Source: Asterias rubens (Eukaryota > Echinodermata > Asteroidea > Forcipulatida > Asteriidae). From it: a stretch of 64,000 nt of DNA. Below, piece after piece: positions 33,101-42,100 of this stretch. The notes beneath the pieces were generated by a model. It made no database searches. It was not told the DNA's origin and saw nothing but the letters and a program-made list of their open reading frames with translations. The stretch covers positions 18,045,047 to 18,109,046 of the forward strand of contig NC_047066.1 of NCBI RefSeq assembly GCF_902459465.1. The letters are read 5' to 3'. Position 1 is the first letter of the stretch. Each line of letters starts with the position of its first letter. A program made the position numbers and the translations under genes.

Positions 33101-36100
33101 TTTTTTGAGTAAATACCAATAGTGTCCAGAGCCTTTAAGTTGTGCAACACTTTGAGTGTTATGAAAGATATAAACATAGATGTAAAGAAAGTCCTGTTAT
33201 ATTTGCAGGGTGGTTTCACATCTGGAGTTTGAAGTGAGGCGAATAGATTTGGAAAGTTCAGTACTAAAGAGACGGAGTGTACCAGAGTCGTTAAGGTAGG
33301 AACACTCATCCTCATACCCCCTCTTCTGCAAACATAGAGCAAGATTAGATAGCTCATTTGCCACTTGTTAAAAATCCTGCTGTAGTTAGTTTGTCTTTGT
33401 TCAACCCCAAATCGTTTTTAAAGACACTGGACACCTTTGGTAATTGTCAAAGACCATTCTTCTTACTTACTGTATCTCAACATGCACAAAATAACAAACG
33501 TGTGAAAATTTGAACTCAATTGGTCGTCTAGGTTGCGAGATAATAATGTAGAAAAACACCCTTGTCACACACAGTTGTGTGCTTGCTTGATTTCGGGACC
33601 TCAAAATCTAATTCTGAGGTCTCGAAATCAAATTCAAATATTTTAGTGGAAAGTACTTCTTAATTGAAAACTACGTTACTTTGGAGGGAGCCGTTTCTCA
33701 CAATGTTTTATACTATCAACAGCTCTCCATTGCTTGTTACCAAGTAAGTTTTTAGGCTAACAATTATTTTGAGTAAATTACCAATAGTGTCCACTGCCTT
33801 TAAAAGGAAAATGAGTACATAATAAAAATGAAATTGATTTATAAAGCCCCTCTTTAATTGAACACTGGTTTTGTCTCCTCAGATGCAATATCTTAGTCTG
33901 CTGCCCAATCACTCATTATATAAATTGTTTGTCATTTGCAGTGGTACCAGCCTACGGTCTGATAATGCCTTGAAATTGGACACTGCCATGCGGTCGCCCT
34001 ACAACAGTAATCAAAAGAAAGATCTGAACAAAGCGTCACCGGAGCGCGGAGACCGTCATAGCGTCCCTATCGCATCAGGTGATGCGCCCTCTGTTGGCCG
34101 TTCTGTGGAAGATAGGAAGTTCCTGAAGTCAAGCTTTAATATGTTTACTGGAAAGGAACTGGTTTCGTCTGAGAGTGGTAGCGAAAGTCTTCAAATTGCC
34201 ACGGATTCTGAAAGGTATATTTGTTATCGAGATTGCCGGCCGGAAATATTTGAAAGAATAAGGACTTTATCCCTAAATGAAAGGGCACACAACCATAGCA
34301 ATGCTAATGATCATTACTGGATGTGTGCCATACTTCCTTGTGCAGTAACCAAATCATTCAAAGGAAAAGTATACCATTGGTCTTTGGAACAGTTCGACTG
34401 TTTAAATCCTAAATAATGTAGATATATTCAATGTAAAAAACTTAATTTCAAAAGGTGGTAGATTTTGTCCATGCAGGAAGAATAATCCGTAATTTGAATA
34501 CACAATCTCAGAAATGTATCTAACAGTTGCGTTTCTCAGATTCAATTTTGGGGGGAAAAAAAAACTGATACATTTTTCCAAGAACCACATTACTTAAAAG
34601 TAAAATTATTCTTAAAATGCTTTGACTGTTTTGAAGCATGCTGTACTTCTAAGTAAGTTTTTATTGACATTCATTTTAAAGGTAGTGAACACTATTGGTA
34701 ATTGTCAAAGACCAGTCTTCTCACTTGGTGTATCTAAACATATGCATAAAATAACAAACCTGTGAAAATTTGAGCTCAATCGATCGTCGAAGTTGCGAGA
34801 TAATAATGACAGAAAAAACACCCTTGTCACATGAAGTTGTGTGCTTTTAGATGCTTGATTTCGAGACCTCAAATTCTACACTTGAGGTCTCGAAATCAAA
34901 TTTGTGGAAAAATACTTCTTTCTCGAAAACTACGTCTCTTCAGAGGGAGCCGTTTCTCTCAATGTTTTATACTATCAACCTCTCCCTCGTTACCAAGTCA
35001 GGTTTTATGCTGATAATTATTTTGAGTAATTACCAATAGTGTCCACTGCCTTTAAGAGTGATTACCAAAGGAATACCATCTCTTTAAGACAATAAAGGAG
35101 TTAGAGTGAACAATATTTTTTGTTTGATACATCTCTGCTTTTTCTTTTTTCAAATAGTTCATCTCAACTGGAAGATGATAGACTTGGCTTGGATCACAGC
35201 AACAACCTTGATGTGCCCTTGGACCTTGACGAAGAGCGCCCTCTTTCACCGATGATGAAAGCAGCCCGTCAGTTTGATATGTGGAAAGTAGAGGAGAGCA
35301 TGAACGCAGGAAGTGGCTCTACCGAGCGGAGTCTGAACGGAACTTTGGAGAACGAGAAGCTGTCTAGGCTCTCGCATCATATTTCAAGACAATCCTCTAG
35401 TGATGCAATCGTGGCCCTGAAAGGGGACCAGGATGATGGTCCGCTAACATCAGATGCAAGTATCCACATTTGGGCAACATCCAAAGTTGGGAAGAAGAGG
35501 TCACCAGGGTCTTCTAAGGCCAGCCCAGCATTGGCTCGTAGTTCAACCAATCAGCAAGCTCGTACCTCACCCAATCAACAAGCTCGGCAGAGCTCACCCA
35601 ATCAACAAGCTCGACAGAGCCTAGCTAAAGCGATCAAACCACAAGATCATGACATTTTCCCTGTGAAAGGTAGCAAAGACAGCCCTAAGAGGTCAAAGGT
35701 TAACAGTCCACGGAGCAGGTCACGGCAATCGACCGATACGGCGCCCTCGCCAAGGAAGCAGAGGGAGTCACCGCGCAGGCAGCTTTTTACGGAGAGAAAT
35801 CAAGAAGAGAAACAACGATTGAAAGGCGAGACTCGAGGGGTTATACCTCCGCCAGATGGTAAGCATTACAACAGAGTAATTGGAAATTTCTGGTTCCTGT
35901 ATGTTTTGACATGTAATGTGATCTGTCCAATGTTCAGAATGTTAAAGTCTGCACAAGGAGACACCAACATTAAAGGGAAGGTACATGTTTGGTAATTACT
36001 CAAAACAAATATTAATTTAAAAACTGACTTGGTAACGAGCATTGGAGAGCTGTTGATAGTATTAAACATTGTGGGAAACGACTCTCTCTGAAGTAAGGTA

Positions 36101-39100
36101 GTTTTTGAGAAAAGGTCATTAATTTTTCACTAAAATAATAAATGACTTCTAGCTAGAAGTCTTTTATTCCTATCTGAAAGCACACAAATTCGTCCAACAA
36201 GGGTGTTTTTTCTTTCATCATTTTCTCGCAACTTCTATGACCAATTGATCCCAAATTTTCACAGGCTTGTTATTTTATGCTTATGATGGGATACACCAGG
36301 TGTGAACACTGGTCTTTGATAATTACCAAAGGTGTACCTTCCCTTTAAAGGATTTGGGTACTTTTTTTAACACAAAACATACTGTCCACATATTTAAATT
36401 AAACTTACTTAGGTTGAAAATAATGATGGTAGAAAGCTTCCCTTAAAATATTACTTGCTGAGGTGCTTTTAACATCTGGTCCTAGGATATCAAATTGTGT
36501 CACACATAAACAAAATATAGGCTTTTGAATGTTGTAGTTTAGAATGGGATCATTTACTAACTTGGGAAGGAAGTAACTAATTTTCACTGTAATTAATACA
36601 TCTATTCGGGCGGTAATTCAACCAAGTACCATTTGAGCGCGGTTATTGACTCGCTAAAAAGAAGTTTTGTAGGATCTGAATAATCAGCCTTGTCCTGTGA
36701 TGTATGTGAATGCAGGAAGCAAATCGTAGAAACAGATGAGAGGTAAATTTCCATACGATTCATCAATGTCAGAAATTGTTGGTGTATTATCAAGGTTGGG
36801 TCAGCACATGAGAGAACATTAAAGGGAAGGTACCGGTATACGTTTGTCAAGACCGGTCTTCTCACTTGGTGTGTCCCAACATAAGCATAAAATAACAAAC
36901 CTGTGAACATTTGAGCTAAATTAGTCGTCGAAGTTGTGAGAAAATGATCATCATCATCATTCGGCATAGACTTGCGTCCGTGGCCGCCTCGTCCTCAGGT
37001 TGTAATGGTGGCGCACTCCTGGAGTTGCCGCCATCACCTGGTGTCTTTCAATCGCTTCTTGTCTCAGTTCTTTGAAAATGATGAGAGAAAAAATTACCCT
37101 TGTTGACGAATTTGTGTGCTTTCAGATTATTTTAGTGAGAAATTACCTCTTTCTCTCAAAATATATGCTACTTCAGAGGGAGTCGTTTCCCACAATATTT
37201 TATACCATCAACAGCTCTCCAATGCTCATTACCAAGTCAGTTTTTAAGTTAATATTTGTTTTGAGTAATTACCAAACGTGTACCTTCCCTTTAAAGGGAA
37301 GTTAATAACATTCATTGGGAAAAAAGGTCTGTACCCCCTAGCAAAAAAAATGTTTTGGGGGGTTACGGTTGTATGGTGATCTGGCTGGCACGCCCGAACA
37401 AAGATATTGACAATATAGGGACAACGCCAATTAAGGTCTAGATAGCTCAGTTGGTAGAGCACCGGCACGTTTCCGGAGGACGTTGGTTCGAATCCCACTA
37501 TAGTCAATTCTTTGTTCAACCCCCCCCCCCAAAAAAAAATCATTTAAAAATTTACCCAGTCAGTTTCCCTTGTCGTTTACTTTGATATAAAAAAATAATT
37601 TTCTCGTTGTAAGGCATGACTCTATTTTAAATATGGCCGAAGTGCCATTCAGCGACGACGGCAGTTGGCATGGGTCGCCACTCTTAAACTCACACCTGTG
37701 TGGGATGGAGTAGCCAGCGATAAAGCCAAAATGCAGCTCTTCAAGTCCACAGTCGAGACAGTGCTTTTGTATAGCTGTGAAGCTCTAGCGATCACCGACA
37801 CCATGGCCAAGAATCTCGACGCGTCTCACCGTGCTCTCATGCGTTACAGCCTCGGTGTGCACTTTCCAGTACGGCTGTCCAACAAAGACTTGTACTCTCG
37901 CACATGCATAACACCTGCCACAACAACCCTGCTGAGAAGTCGTCTTCGTTTGATCGGCCATGCTCTTCGGAGACCTGAGGTGCCTCTCGCTACTTTCGTA
38001 AATCCACAAAACTAGCCATCTGAACCCTTTCGACAGGGTGGAAGCCTCCGCTGCACCTACATATCACAGCTTATAGACGACCTCAACGCCATCCGCCTAC
38101 AACACGATCAAGCTGTTCAAGCTGCCCAGGAGCGGCCTGGATGGCAGACACGAATTTCTAACATTGGACAAACCCAAGGTCACAGCGTCTCGAGTCGAGT
38201 TCGGCCCGAGTAGCGTCAACTATATATATAGTCTTATGGGTATTGAAGGCCTGCTATGTCATCTTTGTGAAGGCAATGTCATTTTTATCTTGCAAAGTAC
38301 ACTTTGTGAAAATTTCACTTTTAAAGCTGGTGATGTTTTTGAGATATCGCCGAAAATTCGGAAGCGAATATATCCATATATAGGAATACACAATCTCAGT
38401 TGACAATTTTAAAGGCAGTGGACACTATTGGTAATTACTCAAAATAATTTTTAGCATAAAAACTTATTTGGTAACAAGCAATGGAGAGTGCTGATAGTAT
38501 AAAACATTGTGAGAAACAACTCCCTCTGAAGTAACATAGCTTTCGAGAAAAAAATTTTTTTTCCACGAATTTGATTTCGAGACCTCAGAGTTAGATTTTG
38601 AGGTCCCGAAATCAAGCATCTGAAAGCACACAACTTCGTGTGACAAGGGTGTTTTTTCTTCCATTATTATCTCTCAACTTCGGTGACCAATTGGATGATT
38701 TCAAATTTTCACAGGTTTCTTATTTTGTGCATATGTTGAGATACACCAAGTGAGAAGACTGGTCTTTGCCAATTACCAATAGTGTCCAGTGTCTTTAAGG
38801 CATACAAACTGATATCTTTTTACATAACCAAAGGTATTTTTGCCATAAATTTTAAGAATGATTACCAAACGTAAACCTTCCCTTGCAGGTGGAGACAATG
38901 CAGTTGGATCTATTCTTTCAAAGGTTCGAGCTGGGGAAGTTCAGACCAGAGCTGATTGGGAAGTGCAAACAAATGTCACAGCAGGTTCTCAAAGAACTCG
39001 CACCCCAAAGGTATGTTCATTTCTGCAATATTTTGCTGTAATTTTCAATCCCAGATCAATAGAAATTTTAGTATAATTATCATTTTTCGTGTCCGATGAC

Positions 39101-42100
39101 TTCTTTTTCTTCCAATTATTATCAAACTGGCAAAAAGTGGACGAGTGAACACCCTGAAAAACTTCAGAGGAGTGGGTTGTCTCTTATTTTTTTGGTCTTT
39201 TTCTTGGGGGGTGGGGCAGTTTACCAGCTCGCGTGTACATTTTCCTGGAGAAGCTGTTTCATGCACTGGCATGCATGTACTGTCCTACACTTTACTTTAC
39301 CCGTACTCAAAAGGGGACAGTGGTACTGGAATTCATGACTGAAATCTCCAATCTTGTTCTATCCTTACAACAATATGCACACCCTTTAAAAATAACATTG
39401 TAAATTTGCGTCAGATAATAATAATAATTATATTGAAGTCTTATACAGCGCACATATCTACTAAACAAGGTACTCAAGGCGCTTAGTATATACATTATAC
39501 AGAAAGATAGGTCATTGAAGTTATGATTTATGAGACCCAATTATGTAGCACCTTAATCATTCATTCATTCATTCATTCATTCAATGGTTTATTAAAAATC
39601 TATTCAATTCGCTGCCAGCAGCAGAATTACATGAACAGTTACATAGTTAAAAATTGGGAGTAAAACATTACATAAGGGTTACAAGGTGCTATGGCACATT
39701 CAGCAGCCACAGCCAGGAACACCGGGGCGAACCCTTTCTCTTATTAATAAGTGCACTGAGTTCTTTTATACGCGTTAAACAACACATTGGACCAATGGCC
39801 TTACGTCCCATCCGATGGACGAAGCAATGGTTAAGTGTCTTGCTTAAAGACACAAGTGTCACGGCTGGGGATTCTAACCCACACTCTGCCGCTCAGAAAC
39901 ATCAGAGCTTGAATTCGGTGCTCTTTTGTCAGATTTGTTAGAATAATTGTTGATTGTGTATTGTTGATACAGAACCAGACTGAGAGTAAATTTGACATCA
40001 TTGAACGAATCAACGATCACCAAAAGAAACTAGATGACCTTATCATGGAGAAGCGACAGGTAAGCTAGCTAGTCACTAAATGCCTAGTTAGGGTTAGGGT
40101 TAGGGTTAGGGTTAGGGTTAGGGTTAGGGTTAGGGTTAGTTAAGAAACTAGATGACCTTATCATGGAGAAGCGACAGGTAAGCTAGCCAGTCACTAAATG
40201 CCCGGTTAGGGTTAGGGTTAGGGTTAGTGTTAGTGTTAGGGTTAGGGTTAGTTAAGAAACTAGATGACCTTATTATGGAGAAGCGACAGGTAAGCTGGCC
40301 ATTTACTAAATGCCTAACAAGGGTTAGGGTTAGGGTTAGTTAAGAAACTAGTTTCTTTGTTAGTTATTGATTAATATTACTTCTTTGTTAAACCGGCCCC
40401 AGGGCTCACCCTTAACACTAGCCTGGTGTACATTGTCTTGTAAAAAATTCTACGGACTAGTAAACACCACTTCTCAACTTGACCTGTGGGCTACTATAAA
40501 CTGTGCAACCTTCTTGTTTAAAATGCTCATCTTTCTTCCTTTCCAGATGTGACTAATGCATTTGAAAAATGTGTTTATTTAGTTTTTATGCATAAATAGT
40601 TGAAGGCACTGGACACTATTGGTAATTGTCAAAGACAAGTCTTCTCACTTGGTATATTATATCAACATGTGCATAACATAACAAACCTGTGAAAATTTGA
40701 GCTCGATTGGTCGTCGGAGTTGCGAGATAACTATGAAAGAAAAAACACTTCTGTCACACAAAGTTGTGTGCTTTCAGATGCTTGATTTCGAGACCTCAAA
40801 CTCTAAAACTGAGGTGTCGAAATCAAATTCGTGGAAAATTACTTCTTTCTCGAAAAGTACTCCACTTCAGAGGGAGCCATTTCTTACAATGTTTTATACT
40901 ACCAACCTCTCCCCATTACTCGTTACCAAGTAAGGTTTTATGCTAATAATTATTTGAGCAATTACCAATAGTGTCCACTGCCTTTAATAACGTTTCAACC
41001 CTAGCAGAGTTTTTGTCGTTGAGAAAGACTCTTCTAGGGTCATAGCGTCAGGCCTCTGCATTTATACCACAGCTAATAATTGCAACAGCTAATACATTTT
41101 CTGATTTAGAATTGAGTGTGTGAATGTGTACATAACCCTTCCAGATTTTTGGCAAAATCTCAAAACGCTACCACCTTTTAAAATGAAATTTAAACATATT
41201 TTTTTGTAACGTGCTATTTTTATTGTGTACATACCTACAAAAACAATTGAATAGTTTGCCTTTAACTTGTTAATTATATCTATGTGTTTGTAGCACTTGA
41301 ACAAGGCAACTGGCCAAAGGTACAGTTAATTACGATCCTATAAGCTAAAGTAGTAGTCCAGTCTTTTTTCTATACCATCCGCCCTGGTAATAGTTAAAAA
41401 GCAGGACAGCTCTTTTCAGAACTGAGAAGTCCCCTGAACCTCCGATTATCTACTCCGCGGCAGTAGAATAAAGCAAGACAGTTCTCTAAGAACAAACTCT
41501 ACCTGGCAAGTAGATACACACATGGTGTTACCGCAAACCAAACATACATTGATACCTCACCATGCACAGCCTCAAATCCTATGGCCAAAGGTTGTCATGC
41601 CCACGCTTCTGCTGCACTTTCTTCTAGATTAAACTATCAAGTCCAACTAATTAGGCTGATTAATGTTCCTAGTGATAGGAAGTTATGATAAATGTTGTGT
41701 TTGCTTCACAGCTGGAGACTGCTCTTAGTCATGTGCCCATATCAGGAAGGCTATCACGTAGCTCAAGGAAAGAAGAGGTAGGACGGACAACCCATGGGGT
41801 ATAGGGAGGGGATGGGTGGGGCTAATGTGCATTGTTTTGATCTGGCCGAAATTTCATGGTTCTGCTTACTGTAAGCAAAAAATAGGTGCTTATGGAAGCA
41901 GGGCCCAATTTCATGGCTCTGCTTACCACAGAATTCTGCGCTTACGGAACCCTTGTAGCATGCAATTCTATGACACATAAGCGCAGAGTTCGGCGGTAAG
42001 CAGAGCCATGAAATTGGGCTCTGGTGCTTATGGAAGCAGGGCGCTTGTCTACTTGACGTTGCGTTACTGGGCATTCTTCGCTTACACAACTACCCCAAAC

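Noticed and set aside
37434-37506. Functional tRNA gene
   Set aside because: A and B boxes are good, but the acceptor stem does not pair properly and the sequence continues into a SINE tail shared with other copies.
37665-38015. Active LINE retrotransposon
   Set aside because: Only the C-terminal piece after the polymerase core remains and the frame is broken soon after.
40089-40341. True telomere or chromosome end
   Set aside because: The TTAGGG tracts are short, interrupted, and enclosed by introns of a gene that continues on both sides.
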